Assembly: GCA_013791855.1 (NCBI GenBank)
Contig: VMTA01000023.1
Location: 1-64,000 of the forward strand
DNA: 64,000 nucleotides
DNA from: Sideroxydans sp.
GTDB taxonomy: Bacteria > Pseudomonadota > Gammaproteobacteria > Burkholderiales > Gallionellaceae
Reading direction: 5' to 3'
Under the pieces are notes generated by a model that was not told the origin of the DNA, made no database searches, and was given only the letters and a program-made list of their open reading frames with translations. Below, piece by piece: positions 22,845 through 38,816 of this stretch (position 1 is its first letter; each line of letters begins with the position of its first letter). Position numbers and translations under genes: made by a program.

Positions 22845-23864
22845 TCAATGTTGGGAGAGCGCGTTGCTCAATAGCTTGGCGGTGATGTCCACGATGGGCA
22901 CCACGCGTTCGTAGTTCATGCGCTTCGGGCCGACCACGGCCAGCGTGCCGACGATTTGGCCGTCTGCCGTGTAGGGGGCGCTGACGACGCTGCATTCGTC
23001 CAGCCCCGCCAAGCCGGATTCGTTGCCGACGAAGATGTGCACGCCCTGCGCGTGCCGTCCTGCATCCAGCAGATGCAGTAGCTCGGTCTTCTGTTCGAAC
23101 ACGTTGAACAGTTTGCGCAACTGTTCCATGTTGGTGGAGAGGTCGTTCACGTGCAGCAGCTTGCGTTCGCCGCTGATCACGTAATCTTCGCTCTTGCGCG
23201 CCACGGCTTCGTCGCTGGCCGCCATCGCCGCGCTCATCAGCGCGGTCATGTCGTGCTGCAGTTGGCGCAACTCGCTTTGCATGCGCTGGTGGATGTCGCC
23301 GAACGCCAGGTCGGCGTAATGCTGACTGAGGAAATTGCCCGCCTCGGTCAGCTGCGACTGGCTGTAATCCTTGGGCGTCACCAGTACACGGTTCTCCACC
23401 TCGCCGTCCGGCATCACGATGATGAGCAGCACGCGTTTCTCGGTCAGGCGCAGGAATTCAATCTGGCGCACTTTGATCGCGCTGCGCTTGGGTGTGGCGA
23501 CCACGCCCGCGAAGTGGGTCAGTTCGGACAGCAGATTGGAGGCCTGCGCCAGCAGGCGCGACGGATTGTTCGGCTGCAGCTGGCTTTCCAGTTGCAGCAC
23601 GCGCGACTCGGACAGCGGCTGCACCACCATCAACCGGTCGATGAACATGCGATAGCCGAGTTCGGTGGGGATGCGTCCGGCCGAAGTGTGCGGACTGGCG
23701 ACCAGTCCGATGGATTCCAGATCGGCCATCACATTGCGGATGGTGGCCGGGCTGACTTCCAGTCCGGAGAACTGCTGCAAAGCACGCGAACCCACCGGTT
23801 GGCCGTCACTTACATAGCGTTCCACCAGGGTCTTCAGCAGTATCTGTGCGCGATCGTTGAGCAT
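22845..23864 (-). CDS. hrcA: heat-inducible transcriptional repressor
   Basis: [29 protein letters not shown]...[13 protein letters not shown]. Confidence 0.95.
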   Translation of the reverse strand: MLNDRAQILLKTLVERYVSDGQPVGSRALQQFSGLEVSPATIRNVMADLESIGLVASPHTSAGRIPTELGYRMFIDRLMVVQPLSESRVLQLESQLQPNNPSRLLAQASNLLSELTHFAGVVATPKRSAIKVRQIEFLRLTEKRVLLIIVMPDGEVENRVLVTPKDYSQSQLTEAGNFLSQHYADLAFGDIHQRMQSELRQLQHDMTALMSAAMAASDEAVARKSEDYVISGERKLLHVNDLSTNMEQLRKLFNVFEQKTELLHLLDAGRHAQGVHIFVGNESGLAGLDECSVVSAPYTADGQIVGTLAVVGPKRMNYERVVPIVDITAKLLSNALSQH

Positions 23865-23938
23865 GGCGGTCATTCTAGCAGGGGGCATGCGGGAGGGCGC
23901 ATGTTCATGTCATCACCGATGTGGTTTAATCGCGCCCC

Positions 23939-24811
23939 ATGAGCACCCCCTTCAAAACCATCGCGATCATCGGCAAATACAAGACGCCGGAGATCGTCGT
24001 GCCCGTCCTTTCACTGGCGGAATTCCTTGCTGCACAGGGTTATGAGGTGGTGATCGACAGTCTGACGGCAGAGAACGCCAAGGATTCGCCCTATCCGGCG
24101 CTGCCGCTGGAAGAGATGGGCGGGAAGATCGATCTGGCAGTGGTGCTGGGCGGCGACGGCACCCTGCTCAACATCGCCCGCACGCTGGCGCCGCATCACA
24201 TCCCGCTGATCGGCGTCAATCAGGGGCGCATCGGCTTCCTCACCGATCTATCTCTGGAGACGATGAAAAAGACCCTGTCGGCCATGCTGAAGGGGAAATA
24301 CGTCTCCGAGGAGCGGCTGCTGTTGCAGGCCGCCGTGGTGCGCGACAAGCGCGAGGTATTCCACGGGCTGGCCTTCAATGAGGTGGTGGTGCACCGCAGC
24401 AACGTCAGCAGCATGGTCGAATTCGAAGTGCGCATCGACGGCGAGTATCTGTACAACCAGCGCGCCGACGGTCTGATCATCTCCACGCCCACGGGCTCCA
24501 CCGCCTACGCGCTGTCGTCCGGCGGACCCATCCTGCATCCTTCGCTGGACGTGCTGGAACTGGTGCCGGTGTGTCCGCACTCGTTGAGCAACCGCCCGCT
24601 GGTGGTGAAAGGCTCTTCCGTGATGGAACTGTTGATGCACCGCAACGGCGACATCCATGTGCGTTACGACAGCCATTCGCATGTCGATCTGCAGCTGCAC
24701 GACAAGGTCATCGTGTCGCGCTATCACCAGCCGGTGCTGCTGCTGCACCCCGAAGGCCACAGCTACTATCACACGCTGCGCGAGAAGTTGCTTTGGACGC
24801 AGACACTCTAA
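23939..24811 (+). CDS. nadK: NAD kinase
   Basis: VVLGGDGTLLNIAR, ISTPTGSTAYALSSGGPILHP. Confidence 0.96.
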   Translation: MSTPFKTIAIIGKYKTPEIVVPVLSLAEFLAAQGYEVVIDSLTAENAKDSPYPALPLEEMGGKIDLAVVLGGDGTLLNIARTLAPHHIPLIGVNQGRIGFLTDLSLETMKKTLSAMLKGKYVSEERLLLQAAVVRDKREVFHGLAFNEVVVHRSNVSSMVEFEVRIDGEYLYNQRADGLIISTPTGSTAYALSSGGPILHPSLDVLELVPVCPHSLSNRPLVVKGSSVMELLMHRNGDIHVRYDSHSHVDLQLHDKVIVSRYHQPVLLLHPEGHSYYHTLREKLLWTQTL

Positions 24812-24821
24812 TAAAAAGAAC

Positions 24822-26483
24822 ATGCTGAAACACCTGCTCATCCGCGACTTCGTCATCGTCGACACGCTCGAACTCGACTTCTCATCCGGCTTCACCGCGC
24901 TCACCGGCGAGACCGGCGCGGGCAAGTCCATCCTGATCGACGCATTGTCGCTGGCGCTGGGCGAGCGCGCCGACAGCGCAATGGTACGGGCCGGTTGCGA
25001 CAAGGCAGACATCAGCGCCGAATTCGATATCGCCGACTTGCCGCAACTGAAAGCCTGGCTGCGCGAACAGGAACTGGAAGGCGACGACGGGATATGTCTG
25101 CTGCGACGCACACTGGATGCGGGCGGTCGTTCGCGCGGCTTCATCAACGGTGGCAGTGCCACCCAGCAGCAGATGCGCGAAGCCGGTGCGATGCTGCTCG
25201 ACATCCACGGCCAGCATGCGCACCAGTCGCTGTTGCGCGCCGACGCGCAGCGCGAGCTGCTGGACAGTCAGGCCGGCTTGACTGAACAAGCCGACGCTGT
25301 CGCCGCCGCATGGAAAGCATGGCAGGCCATCCACCGCCGCCGTGTGCAACTGGAACAGAATGCCGAGTCCGTCGCCGCCGAACGTGAGCTGCTCGCGTTC
25401 CAGCAGAACGAACTGGAGACATTGAACTTCGTCGAAACGGAGTGGTATGAATTGCAGGCCGAGCATGCGCGCCTGTCGCATGCCGCGAGTCTGATCGAGA
25501 CCGCGCAGTTCGGTGTCGATGTGCTGAGCGAATCGGATACCGCTTGCCTCGCGCAACTCAATGCGCTGACATCGCGCATGCGCGCCGGGCTGGAGTTCGA
25601 TGCCGGTCTGCAGGACACACTCACCATGCTGGAGAGCGCGCAGAACGAATTGCAGGAAGCGGTGTATGCGCTGCGACACTATCAGGAGCGCTTGGATGCC
25701 GATCCTGAACGCATGCGTCAGCAGGAACAGCGCATCGCGGATGTGATGGAAGCCGCGCGCAAATATCGCGTGAAGCCCGAGCAACTGCCGCAGAAACTGC
25801 AAGAGTTCGCGCAACGTTTGGAAGAACTGGGCGGTAGCGCCGATCTGGACGTGCTCGCCAAACAGGACGAAGCCGCGCAGCAGAGTTATTTGGCGGCTGC
25901 TAAGAAATTGAGTGCCGCGCGCGGCAAAGCGGCGCAAGCCCTGTCCGACGAGATCACCGCCGCCATGCAGACGCTGGCGATGCAGGGTGGCCAGTTCGCC
26001 GTAGCTTTGTTGCCGCTGACGGAAGGCAATGCGCACGGACTGGAGAGCGTGGAGCTGCAAGTGTCGGCCAACCCTGGCTCGCCGCTGCGCAGTCTGGCCA
26101 AGGTCGCCTCGGGCGGCGAGTTGTCGCGCATCAGTCTCGCCATCCAGGTGGCGGCCAGCCGTGCCGCCAGCGTGCCCACGCTGATCTTCGACGAAGTGGA
26201 CAGTGGCATCGGCGGACGCGTGGCCGAGATCGTCGGTAGTCTGCTAAAAAAACTCGGCCAGCGTCATCAGGTGCTGTGCGTCACCCATCTGCCGCAAGTG
26301 GCGGCGCAGGCAGACCACCAGTGGCAAGTGAGCAAGGAAGCGCACGGCGGCAAGACCTTGAGCAGCATCCAGGTGCTGGATGCACCGCGGCGCATCGACG
26401 AGATCGCGCGCATGCTGGGCGGCGCGACCATCACCGACACCACACGCAAGCACGCCGCCGAGATGCTGGGCGCGGCTGCATAA
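24822..26483 (+). CDS. recN: DNA repair protein RecN
   Basis: MLKHLLIRDFVIVDTLELDFSSGFTALTGETGAGKSIL; ATG at 24822. Confidence 0.95.
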   Translation: MLKHLLIRDFVIVDTLELDFSSGFTALTGETGAGKSILIDALSLALGERADSAMVRAGCDKADISAEFDIADLPQLKAWLREQELEGDDGICLLRRTLDAGGRSRGFINGGSATQQQMREAGAMLLDIHGQHAHQSLLRADAQRELLDSQAGLTEQADAVAAAWKAWQAIHRRRVQLEQNAESVAAERELLAFQQNELETLNFVETEWYELQAEHARLSHAASLIETAQFGVDVLSESDTACLAQLNALTSRMRAGLEFDAGLQDTLTMLESAQNELQEAVYALRHYQERLDADPERMRQQEQRIADVMEAARKYRVKPEQLPQKLQEFAQRLEELGGSADLDVLAKQDEAAQQSYLAAAKKLSAARGKAAQALSDEITAAMQTLAMQGGQFAVALLPLTEGNAHGLESVELQVSANPGSPLRSLAKVASGGELSRISLAIQVAASRAASVPTLIFDEVDSGIGGRVAEIVGSLLKKLGQRHQVLCVTHLPQVAAQADHQWQVSKEAHGGKTLSSIQVLDAPRRIDEIARMLGGATITDTTRKHAAEMLGAAA

Positions 26484-26566
26484 CCGGTTCCTGTCGGGGC
26501 TGGGGGGAGGGCGTGACTTGCGGTATCATGCCTCCTGTTCTCAAGTACCCGACCCGAACCACATCC

Positions 26567-27713
<1,147 letters not shown>

Positions 27714-27791
27714 CGAACTTCTGCTATCGGCCAGAAACGGTCTTTCAGGCTCGATCGCCGATCGATTGAGAAATCGTTGTTCGGTTTAATT

Positions 27792-27822
27792 CAACACCGT
27801 CGGGCAACCCCCGACGGTGTTG
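27792..27822. repeat. perfect 13 bp inverted repeat downstream of dapB
   Basis: CAACACCGTCGGG-CAACC-CCCGACGGTGTTG; no T tract. Confidence 0.75.
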
Positions 27823-27836
27823 GTATTGAATTTGAA

Positions 27837-27873
27837 GTTCGCCCATCCCCTTCGGCCTACTCAGGACGAACGG
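27837..27873. repeat. dispersed repeat fragment (CCGTTCGTCCTGAG family)
   Basis: GTTCGCCCATCCCCTTCGGCCTACTCAGGACGAACGG; reverse complement shares CCGTTCGTCCyGAGT with 7100 region. Confidence 0.55.
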
Positions 27874-27883
27874 CCTGCGGTGT

Positions 27884-28417
27884 TCACATCACCAACATCT
27901 TCACCCCGATCAAGATCAACACCACCCCGCCAAACATCTCCGCCTTGCTCTCCAGCCAAGTACCGCTTTTCTCGCCGATACGCACCCCGATCCAACTGAA
28001 TGCAAAAGTCGTCACGCCGATGATGGCGCAAGCGAGGTAAGCGTTGACTTCAAGCAGCGTCAGGCTGAATCCGGCGGCCATGGCGTCGATGCTGGTGGCG
28101 ATGGCGAGCAGCAGCATCATGCGGTGGGTGAGGGCGGCGATGTCTTCTTCTATGCCTTCGTGCAGGCTTTCGTAGATCATCTTGCCGCCGATCAGCGCCA
28201 GCAGGCCGAAGGCGATCCAGTGCGCGTAATTTTCCACCCAGCCTAGTACGCCTTTGCCGCCCAGATAGCCGATGAAGGGCATGAGTGCCTGAAATACGCC
28301 GAAATAGAGGCCGGCTTTCAGCCCCAGTCCTTTGGCATCGCCTTTGGAGCCGAGTCCGATAGAGACGGCGAAGGCGTCCATGCTGAGGGCGATGGCGAGG
28401 ATGATGACTTCCAGCAT
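27884..28417 (-). CDS. mntP: manganese efflux pump
   Basis: [26 protein letters not shown]...[13 protein letters not shown]. Confidence 0.92.
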   Translation of the reverse strand: MLEVIILAIALSMDAFAVSIGLGSKGDAKGLGLKAGLYFGVFQALMPFIGYLGGKGVLGWVENYAHWIAFGLLALIGGKMIYESLHEGIEEDIAALTHRMMLLLAIATSIDAMAAGFSLTLLEVNAYLACAIIGVTTFAFSWIGVRIGEKSGTWLESKAEMFGGVVLILIGVKMLVM

Positions 28418-28479
28418 GATGCGAGGCTCCGGTGTGCGGTGGTAAAGGGGGCGGATTATAGGGGGGAAGCAGGCTGAAT

Positions 28480-28508
28480 TTGATACGGCATCGCTCTTCG
28501 GCTATAAT
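28480..28508 (+). promoter_or_regulatory. sigma-70 promoter of carAB
   Basis: TTGATA-N17-TATAAT. Confidence 0.75.
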
Positions 28509-28616
28509 GCGCCCCGCAAATGAGCGGGATGAACATAGGGTTCGTCCCGCTTCTTTATAGGTGCGCCCGCAATCCAGCTCGGGTGTGCTGAACGCCAGCC
28601 AATCAAGGAGTTACAC

Positions 28617-29741
28617 GTGTCGCAGACGAAACCAGCCATCCTAGTCCTAGCCGATGGAACGGTATTTCGCGGCATTTCTATCGGGGCAGATGGCAGCAGC
28701 GTCGGCGAGGTGGTGTTCAACACTTCGATGACCGGCTATCAGGAGATCCTCACCGATCCTTCCTATTGCAGCCAGATCGTCACCCTGACTTATCCGCATA
28801 TCGGCAACGTTGGTTGCAACCCAGAAGACGTGGAGTCGAGCCGGGTGTTCGCCAGCGGTCTCATCATCCGCGACTTGTCCATGACAGTGAGCAATTTCCG
28901 CGCGACGCAATCGCTGCCGGAATATCTCAAAGCCAACAATGTGGTCGCTATCGCCGGTATCGACACGCGCAAGCTGACGCGCATCCTGCGCAGCAAGGGT
29001 GCGCAGAACGGTTGTATCGCCTCGGGCGACGACGTCGACGCGGCGCTGAAAGCGGCCAAGGGTTTCGCCGGTCTGGCCGGTATGGATCTGGCGCAAGTGG
29101 TGACTTGCGACAAGCCTTACGAATGGACGCAGCGCGAGTGGAAACTGGGTGAAGGCTACAGTGATGCGACCGAATCCAAATTCCACGTGGTGGCTTACGA
29201 CTTCGGCGTGAAGCGCAACATCCTGCGCATGCTGGCGGAGCGTGGCTGCAGGATCACCGTGGTGCCGGCGAAGACGAGCGCTGAAGAAGTATTGAAGATG
29301 AAGCCGGATGGCGTGTTCCTGTCCAATGGCCCCGGCGATCCGGAGCCTTGCGATTACGCCATCGCCGCCGCGAAGAGATTCCTTGAAGTCGGTATGCCGA
29401 TGTACGGCATCTGTCTGGGTCACCAGATCATGGGTCTGGCCTGCGGTGCAAAAACCGTGAAGATGAAGTTCGGCCATCGCGGCGCGAACCATCCGGTGCA
29501 GGACACGGCAACCAAGCGCGTGATGATCACCAGCCAGAACCACGGCTTCGCGGTGGATGCGACGACGCTGCCGGCGAACGCGCGCGTCACGCACATCTCG
29601 CTATTCGACGGCACGCTGCAAGGTTTTGAGTTGGCCGACAAGCCGGCGTTCTGTTTCCAGGGGCACCCCGAGGCGAGTCCCGGGCCGCATGACGTAGACG
29701 TATTGTTCGATCGCTTCGTTGCGATGATGGGTGGGAAGTAA
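28617..29741 (+). CDS. carA: carbamoyl-phosphate synthase small subunit
   Basis: GTG start after [38 protein letters not shown]. Confidence 0.96.
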   Translation: MSQTKPAILVLADGTVFRGISIGADGSSVGEVVFNTSMTGYQEILTDPSYCSQIVTLTYPHIGNVGCNPEDVESSRVFASGLIIRDLSMTVSNFRATQSLPEYLKANNVVAIAGIDTRKLTRILRSKGAQNGCIASGDDVDAALKAAKGFAGLAGMDLAQVVTCDKPYEWTQREWKLGEGYSDATESKFHVVAYDFGVKRNILRMLAERGCRITVVPAKTSAEEVLKMKPDGVFLSNGPGDPEPCDYAIAAAKRFLEVGMPMYGICLGHQIMGLACGAKTVKMKFGHRGANHPVQDTATKRVMITSQNHGFAVDATTLPANARVTHISLFDGTLQGFELADKPAFCFQGHPEASPGPHDVDVLFDRFVAMMGGK

Positions 29742-32960
<3,219 letters not shown>

Positions 32961-32972
32961 GGAAGAGTTTTT

Positions 32973-33449
32973 ATGAGCAAAGTCCCATTGACTGTCGTCG
33001 GCGCCGAGCTATTGCGTCAAGAGTTGCACCGTTTGAAGACAGTGGAACGTCCTTCGGTGATCAATGCGATCTCCGAAGCGCGCGCGCAGGGCGACTTGTC
33101 CGAGAACGCGGAATACGAGGCCGCCAAGGAGCGTCAATCCTTCGTTGAAGGCCGCATCGTCGAGCTGGAGTTCAAGCTGGGCAGCGCGCAGGTCATCGAC
33201 CCCAAGACCTTGAGTACCGATGGTCGCGTGGTGTTCGGCACCACCGTGGTGATGGAAGACGTCAGCAACGGCGACGTGGTGACTTACCAGATCGTGGGCG
33301 AGGATGAAGCGGACATCAAACACCGCAAGATATCCATCAGCTCACCGATCGCGCGTGCGCTGATCGGCAAGGTGGAAGGTGATATCGCTGAAGTGCAGGC
33401 CCCGGGCGGGGTGCGTGAATACGAAGTCGTTGAAGTACAGTATCTTTAA
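32973..33449 (+). CDS. greA: transcription elongation factor GreA
   Basis: QGDLSENAEYEAAKERQSFVEGRI. Confidence 0.96.
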   Translation: MSKVPLTVVGAELLRQELHRLKTVERPSVINAISEARAQGDLSENAEYEAAKERQSFVEGRIVELEFKLGSAQVIDPKTLSTDGRVVFGTTVVMEDVSNGDVVTYQIVGEDEADIKHRKISISSPIARALIGKVEGDIAEVQAPGGVREYEVVEVQYL

Positions 33450-33790
33450 CTGCGGCTGGCGAGCTGCTTCTTGGTGAGCGGCTTGCCCTTGCGGCGCTTG
33501 GGGGGCTTGGCGATGGGCGTCTCCAGTGGTCGATAGACCACCAGCGTCTTGCCGATATGCTGCACCGGTCCGGCCTTCAAAGTGGTGCAGATCTCTTGCA
33601 GCATCGCTTCGCGGGCTTCACGATCGTCGCTCATCACCTTGATCTTCAGCAGATCGTGGCTTTTCAGGCTGCGCTCGATCTCGTCCAGCACGGCTGGCGT
33701 CAAACCGGCATTGCCGATCATCACGACTGGGTTAAGGGCATGGGCGCGGCCTTTGAGGGCGAGGCGCTGGGATACAGAGAGATTTAACAT
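33446..33790 (-). CDS. yhbY: YhbY/CRM-type RNA-binding protein
   Basis: ALKGRAHALNPVVMIGNAGLTPAVLDEIERSLKSHDLLKIKV; start at ATG 33790. Confidence 0.92.
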   Translation of the reverse strand: MLNLSVSQRLALKGRAHALNPVVMIGNAGLTPAVLDEIERSLKSHDLLKIKVMSDDREAREAMLQEICTTLKAGPVQHIGKTLVVYRPLETPIAKPPKRRKGKPLTKKQLASRS

Positions 33791-33929
33791 GTGTTGCTCC
33801 AGATAGGGCGCGCATTCTAGCAAAACGGAGGCATGTCCGCAGAAATTACGGATTCCTATGGTATCAACCAGTTGTCGGGTGTTCGTTGCGCGCTGATCCG
33901 CTTATGACCCTCTTATCAGGCCAGAATCT

Positions 33930-34550
33930 ATGAAAGCATCAAAATCCAGCAAACAATGGATGCGCGAGCATGTGAACGATCCCTATGTGCAAATGGCGCA
34001 GAAGGACGGCTATCGCGCACGCGCCGCTTACAAGCTGCTGGAACTGGATGAGCGCGACAATCTGATCAAGCCGGGCATGGTGGTGGTGGACTTGGGCGCG
34101 GCACCGGGTAGCTGGTGCCAGGTGGTGGCGAAGAAGATGGGCGAACACGGCCGCATCATCGCGCTGGACCTTTTGCCGCTAGCGCCTTTGCCGCGCGTCG
34201 AGTTCATACAGGGCGATTTTCGTGAGGAAAGTGTGTTGGCGCAATTGGAAGAAAGATTGGGCGGCCGGCCTATCGGCCTTGTAATCTCGGATATGGCCCC
34301 CAATATCAGCGGTGTAGTGATGGCTGATCAGGCGCGCGCCATGTATCTGGCGGAACTGGCGCTCGATTTCGCTGTCACCCATCTCGCCCCCGGCGGCTCG
34401 TTCGTGGCCAAGGTGTTTCAGGGTGCCGGATTCGAGGAATATATGAAATCAATGCGTACCCACTTCACCAAAGTGGTCGCGCGCAAGCCCAAGGCATCTC
34501 GTGACCGCAGTAACGAACAGTATTTGGTGGGCTTGGGAAAGCTTGAGTAA
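33930..34550 (+). CDS. rlmE: 23S rRNA (uridine-2'-O)-methyltransferase RlmE
   Basis: [36 protein letters not shown]. Confidence 0.96.
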   Translation: MKASKSSKQWMREHVNDPYVQMAQKDGYRARAAYKLLELDERDNLIKPGMVVVDLGAAPGSWCQVVAKKMGEHGRIIALDLLPLAPLPRVEFIQGDFREESVLAQLEERLGGRPIGLVISDMAPNISGVVMADQARAMYLAELALDFAVTHLAPGGSFVAKVFQGAGFEEYMKSMRTHFTKVVARKPKASRDRSNEQYLVGLGKLE

Positions 34551-34607
34551 TCGGTACTTCCGTAGTCTAATGCGCTTTCGTTTTTCGCTCATATCTGAGG
34601 AGCAAGT

Positions 34608-36506
34608 GTGAATAATCTGTTCAAAAGTATAGGGATCTGGATGGTCGTCGCCATGGTGCTGATGACCGTCTTCAACCAGTTCAACGCGCGCCAGATGCAG
34701 ACGGCGCAGGTGCAACTGGATTATTCACAGTTCCTTGAGGCTGTCCGTTCGGGCCAGATCGAGAAAGTCACCATCGAAGGTCGCACGCTTAAAGCGGTCA
34801 CGCCCGACGGTAAACGCATCACCAGTTTTGCCCCCAGCGACATCTGGCTGGTTTCCGACCTGCTGAAGTATGGCGTGAAAGTGGAAGCCAAACCGGACGA
34901 GGAGCAAGGGTTCTTCACTCAGGTGTTCATCTCATGGTTCCCCATGCTGCTGCTGATCGGCGTGTGGGTGTTCTTCATGCGCCAGATGCAGGGCGGCAAG
35001 GGCGGCGGCGCGTTCTCGTTCGGCAAGAGCAAGGCACGCATGCTGGATGATTCCAAGGAGCGCGTGACCTTCGCTGATGTGGCCGGTTGCGACGAGGCCA
35101 AGGAAGAGGTCTCGGAACTGGTCGATTTCCTGCGTGATCCGGGCAAATTCCAGAACCTGGGCGGGCGTATCCCGCGCGGCGTGCTGATGGTGGGTAGTCC
35201 CGGTACCGGCAAGACGCTGTTGGCCAAAGCCATCGCGGGCGAAGCCAAGGTGCCGTTCTTCTCCATCTCCGGTTCCGATTTCGTCGAGATGTTCGTCGGT
35301 GTCGGTGCGGCGCGTGTGCGCGATATGTTCGAGCAGGCCAAGAAACAGTCGCCCTGCATCATCTTCATCGACGAGATCGACGCGGTCGGTCGTCAGCGCG
35401 GTGCGGGCTTGGGCGGCGGCAACGATGAGCGCGAGCAGACGCTGAATGCGCTGCTGGTGGAGATGGACGGTTTCGAGGGGGCGTCGGGTGTGATCGTGAT
35501 CGCCGCGACCAACCGCCCCGACGTGCTGGATGCGGCCTTGTTGCGCCCCGGTCGTTTCGACCGCCAGGTGGTGGTGCCGTTGCCGGACATCCGCGGTCGC
35601 GAGCAGATCCTGAAAGTGCACATGCGCAAAGTGCCGTGCGCGGAAGACGTGAAGGCAGACATCCTGGCGCGCGGTACACCGGGCATGTCCGGCGCCGATC
35701 TGGCCAATCTGGTGAACGAGGCGGCGCTGTTCGCGGCGCGCCGTGGCAAGCGTTTCGTCGAGATGGACGATTTCGAAGCAGCCAAGGACAAGATATTCAT
35801 GGGCGCGGAACGCAAGTCCATGGTGATGCCGGAAGAAGAACGTCGCAACACGGCCTATCACGAGTCCGGCCATGCACTGGTCGCCAAGCTGATGCCCAAG
35901 ACCGATCCGGTACATAAAGTCACCATCATCCCGCGTGGCCGCGCCCTGGGTCTGACCATGCAGCTGCCATCCGAAGACCGTTACAGCATGGACAAGATAC
36001 GCATCCTGTCCACCATCGCGGTGTTGTTCGGCGGGCGCATCGCGGAAGAGATCTTCATGAACCAGATGACGACCGGCGCTTCCAACGATTTCGAGCGCGC
36101 CACCGACATGGCGCGCAAGATGGTGACGCAGTGGGGCATGTCCGATGCGCTGGGCACCATGGTGTACGGCGAGAACGAGGGAGAGGTGTTCCTCGGCCGT
36201 TCGGTGACCACACACAAGAACATCTCCGAGGCCAGCATGCAGAAGGTCGATGCCGAGATACGCCGTATCCTCGACGAGCAATATGCGCTGGCGCGCAAAC
36301 TGATCGAGGAGAATCGCGACAAGATGGAGGCGATGGCCAAGGCCTTGCTGGAGTGGGAGACCATCGACGCGGATCAGATCAACGACATCATGGCCGGCAA
36401 TCCGCCGCGTCCGCCCAAGCCCGCCACAGTGACGCCACCCGCTGAACCGCCCGCGGACGAGAAGCCGACAGCGCCGGCAACCGGCGAGCCGGCGCAAGAG
36501 ACCTGA
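34608..36506 (+). CDS. ftsH: ATP-dependent zinc metalloprotease FtsH
   Basis: [32 protein letters not shown]. Confidence 0.97.
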   Translation: MNNLFKSIGIWMVVAMVLMTVFNQFNARQMQTAQVQLDYSQFLEAVRSGQIEKVTIEGRTLKAVTPDGKRITSFAPSDIWLVSDLLKYGVKVEAKPDEEQGFFTQVFISWFPMLLLIGVWVFFMRQMQGGKGGGAFSFGKSKARMLDDSKERVTFADVAGCDEAKEEVSELVDFLRDPGKFQNLGGRIPRGVLMVGSPGTGKTLLAKAIAGEAKVPFFSISGSDFVEMFVGVGAARVRDMFEQAKKQSPCIIFIDEIDAVGRQRGAGLGGGNDEREQTLNALLVEMDGFEGASGVIVIAATNRPDVLDAALLRPGRFDRQVVVPLPDIRGREQILKVHMRKVPCAEDVKADILARGTPGMSGADLANLVNEAALFAARRGKRFVEMDDFEAAKDKIFMGAERKSMVMPEEERRNTAYHESGHALVAKLMPKTDPVHKVTIIPRGRALGLTMQLPSEDRYSMDKIRILSTIAVLFGGRIAEEIFMNQMTTGASNDFERATDMARKMVTQWGMSDALGTMVYGENEGEVFLGRSVTTHKNISEASMQKVDAEIRRILDEQYALARKLIEENRDKMEAMAKALLEWETIDADQINDIMAGNPPRPPKPATVTPPAEPPADEKPTAPATGEPAQET

Positions 36507-36516
36507 AACAGTGTTC

Positions 36517-36545
36517 AGAGAGGCTAGTCGACTAGCCTCTCTTTC
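36517..36545 (+). terminator. palindromic terminator after ftsH
   Basis: AGAGAGGCTAG-TCGA-CTAGCCTCTCT followed by TTC TTTTC. Confidence 0.65.
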
Positions 36546-36565
36546 TTTTCCTTCCGAATATCCCG

Positions 36566-37399
36566 ATGCAACTTCTTTGCGGCGCATTCAAACTCGACCT
36601 GTCCTGTCCGAAAGTGATGGGCATCGTCAATGTCACGCCTGATTCCTTTTCTGACGGCGGCCGCTATGTTTCATTCTCCAATGCCATCGATCATGCGCGG
36701 CAACTGTTAGAAGACGGCGCCGATATGCTCGATATCGGCGGTGAATCCACACGACCTGGCGCTGCCGAGGTGGGCGAACAGGAGGAGCTGGATCGTGTAT
36801 TGCCGGTCATCGAGGGGCTGCGCGGTATCACGGTGCCGATCTCCATCGATACCTGGAAGCCGGCCGTGATGCGTGCAGCGATCAAGGCGGGCGCAACGAT
36901 GGTCAATGACGTGAATGCCTTGCAGGCGGAGGGGGCGATACAGGCTGTGGCGGCGAGCGATGCGGCAGTCTGCTTGATGCACAAGCAGGGTACGCCGCAG
37001 TCGATGCAACAGCACCCGAGCTATGACGATGTCGTCCTTGAAGTCGCAGACTTTATGCGGCAGCGGATAGCCGCCGTGGCGGCGGCGGGGGTCGGCCGGG
37101 ATCGTATCGTCATCGATCCCGGTTTTGGTTTCGGCAAGTCGCTGGCGCATAATCTCGCCCTGCTGCGCGAATTGGAAGCATTTACAAAGCTTGGTATGCC
37201 GGTGCTGGCTGGCCTGTCGCGCAAATCCATGCTGGGTGCGATCACCGGACGCGAGGTCGGGGAACGTCTGGCTGCCAGCGTGGCGGCGGCGGTGCTGGCG
37301 GTGCAACGCGGGGCGGCCATCGTGCGCGTGCACGATGTGCGCGAGACGGTGGATGCCTTGAAGATATTGAATGCAGTGAACGGGGATCGATATGAGTAG
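36566..37399 (+). CDS. folP: dihydropteroate synthase
   Basis: [27 protein letters not shown]. Confidence 0.96.
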   Translation: MQLLCGAFKLDLSCPKVMGIVNVTPDSFSDGGRYVSFSNAIDHARQLLEDGADMLDIGGESTRPGAAEVGEQEELDRVLPVIEGLRGITVPISIDTWKPAVMRAAIKAGATMVNDVNALQAEGAIQAVAASDAAVCLMHKQGTPQSMQQHPSYDDVVLEVADFMRQRIAAVAAAGVGRDRIVIDPGFGFGKSLAHNLALLRELEAFTKLGMPVLAGLSRKSMLGAITGREVGERLAASVAAAVLAVQRGAAIVRVHDVRETVDALKILNAVNGDRYE

Positions 37400-38744
37400 A
37401 AAATATTTCGGAACTGATGGTGTGCGCGGCAAAGTGGGCGAGCATCCCATCACACCGCAGTTCGTGATGCATCTGGGTTATGCGGCCGGCAAGGTGCTGG
37501 CCAAGGCGGAGCACTCGCGCGGTGAACGTCCGGCGGTGCTGATCGGCAAGGACACTCGCATCTCCGGCTATATGCTGGAATCCGCGCTGGAAGCCGGTTT
37601 GATCGCGGCGGGTATCGATGTGTATCTGGCCGGTCCTGTGCCGACCCCTGCCGTGGCCTATCTGACGCGCGCGCTGCGCTTGCAGGCGGGGGTGGTCATC
37701 TCGGCTTCGCACAATCCTTTTGAAGATAACGGCATCAAGTTCTTCTCCGGCAACGGCACCAAGCTGCCCGACGAGGTCGAACATGCCATCGAGGCGGCGC
37801 TGGACGAGCCGATGCAGACCAATGCGTCGGAGGCATTGGGCAAAGCCAAGCGGCTCGACGATGCGGTCGGACGCTACATCGAATTCTGCAAGAGCACCTT
37901 CCCCAACGAGATGGATCTGCGCGGCATGAGGATCGTGGTGGATTGCGCGCATGGTGCGACCTATCACATCGCGCGCCACGTGTTCCACGAACTGGGGGCG
38001 GAAGTCATCGCGATCGGTGCGGAGCCTAACGGCTTGAACATCAATGACGGTTACGGCGCGACCAAACCGCAGAACCTGCAGAAGGCCGTGGTCGAACACA
38101 AGGCGGATATCGGCATCGCGCTGGACGGCGACGGCGACCGGCTGGTGATGGTCGATGCATCGGGCAAGTTATACGACGGTGATCAGCTGCTCTATGTCAT
38201 CGCCAGGCAGCATCATGCCGAAGGCACGATGAAGGGCGGTGTGGTCGGCACCCTGATGACCAATCTCGCCTTCGAGCATGCCATGCAGCATCTGGGTATC
38301 CCGTTCATGCGCGCCAAGGTGGGCGACCGCTATGTGATGGAGATGCTGCAACAGCAGGGTTGGCAGCTGGGAGGCGAGAACTCTGGACACATCATCTGTC
38401 TGGACAAGCACAGCACCGGCGACGGTATCGTCTCCGCCTTGCAGGTGTTGCATGCCTTGCGCATGAAGAAGCAGACGCTGGCCGTAGCGGCAGGCGACCT
38501 GCACATGTATCCGCAAGTGCTGATCAATGTGAAGATGGCCAAGAAAGAAGACCTCTCGAACCATGCCAAGGTGAAACATGCGGTGGAGACGGCCGAGATC
38601 ATGCTGGACGGCAAGGGGCGCGTGTTGCTGCGTCCGTCGGGTACCGAGCCATTGCTGCGCGTGATGGTGGAGGGCGAGGACGGGGTGAAGGTGAAGCTGT
38701 GCGCGGAGAAAATCGCGGAGGCGGTCAAAGCTGCCGCAGCCTAG
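37392..38744 (+). CDS. glmM: phosphoglucosamine mutase
   Basis: [38 protein letters not shown]. Confidence 0.97.
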   Translation: MSRKYFGTDGVRGKVGEHPITPQFVMHLGYAAGKVLAKAEHSRGERPAVLIGKDTRISGYMLESALEAGLIAAGIDVYLAGPVPTPAVAYLTRALRLQAGVVISASHNPFEDNGIKFFSGNGTKLPDEVEHAIEAALDEPMQTNASEALGKAKRLDDAVGRYIEFCKSTFPNEMDLRGMRIVVDCAHGATYHIARHVFHELGAEVIAIGAEPNGLNINDGYGATKPQNLQKAVVEHKADIGIALDGDGDRLVMVDASGKLYDGDQLLYVIARQHHAEGTMKGGVVGTLMTNLAFEHAMQHLGIPFMRAKVGDRYVMEMLQQQGWQLGGENSGHIICLDKHSTGDGIVSALQVLHALRMKKQTLAVAAGDLHMYPQVLINVKMAKKEDLSNHAKVKHAVETAEIMLDGKGRVLLRPSGTEPLLRVMVEGEDGVKVKLCAEKIAEAVKAAAA

Positions 38745-38768
38745 TCTTGTACTTGTCGGTCTGAAATG

Positions 38769-38797
38769 AAGAACGCCGAGCATCGCTCGGCGTTCTT
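38769..38797. terminator. bidirectional terminator between convergent glmM and pstB
   Basis: AAGAACGCCGAGC-ATC-GCTCGGCGTTCTT, 13 bp perfect arms. Confidence 0.75.
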
Positions 38798-38816
38798 GTT
38801 GGTGCGTTCGGGATGG

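Noticed and set aside
23865-23938. CIRCE element near hrcA
   Set aside because: No TTAGCACTC-N9-GAGTGCTAA in the hrcA-nadK intergenic region.
28418-28480. Possible yybP-ykoY Mn riboswitch upstream of mntP
   Set aside because: Only ~35 nt between the likely -10 (28455-28460) and the mntP start; too short for that riboswitch and lacking its motifs.
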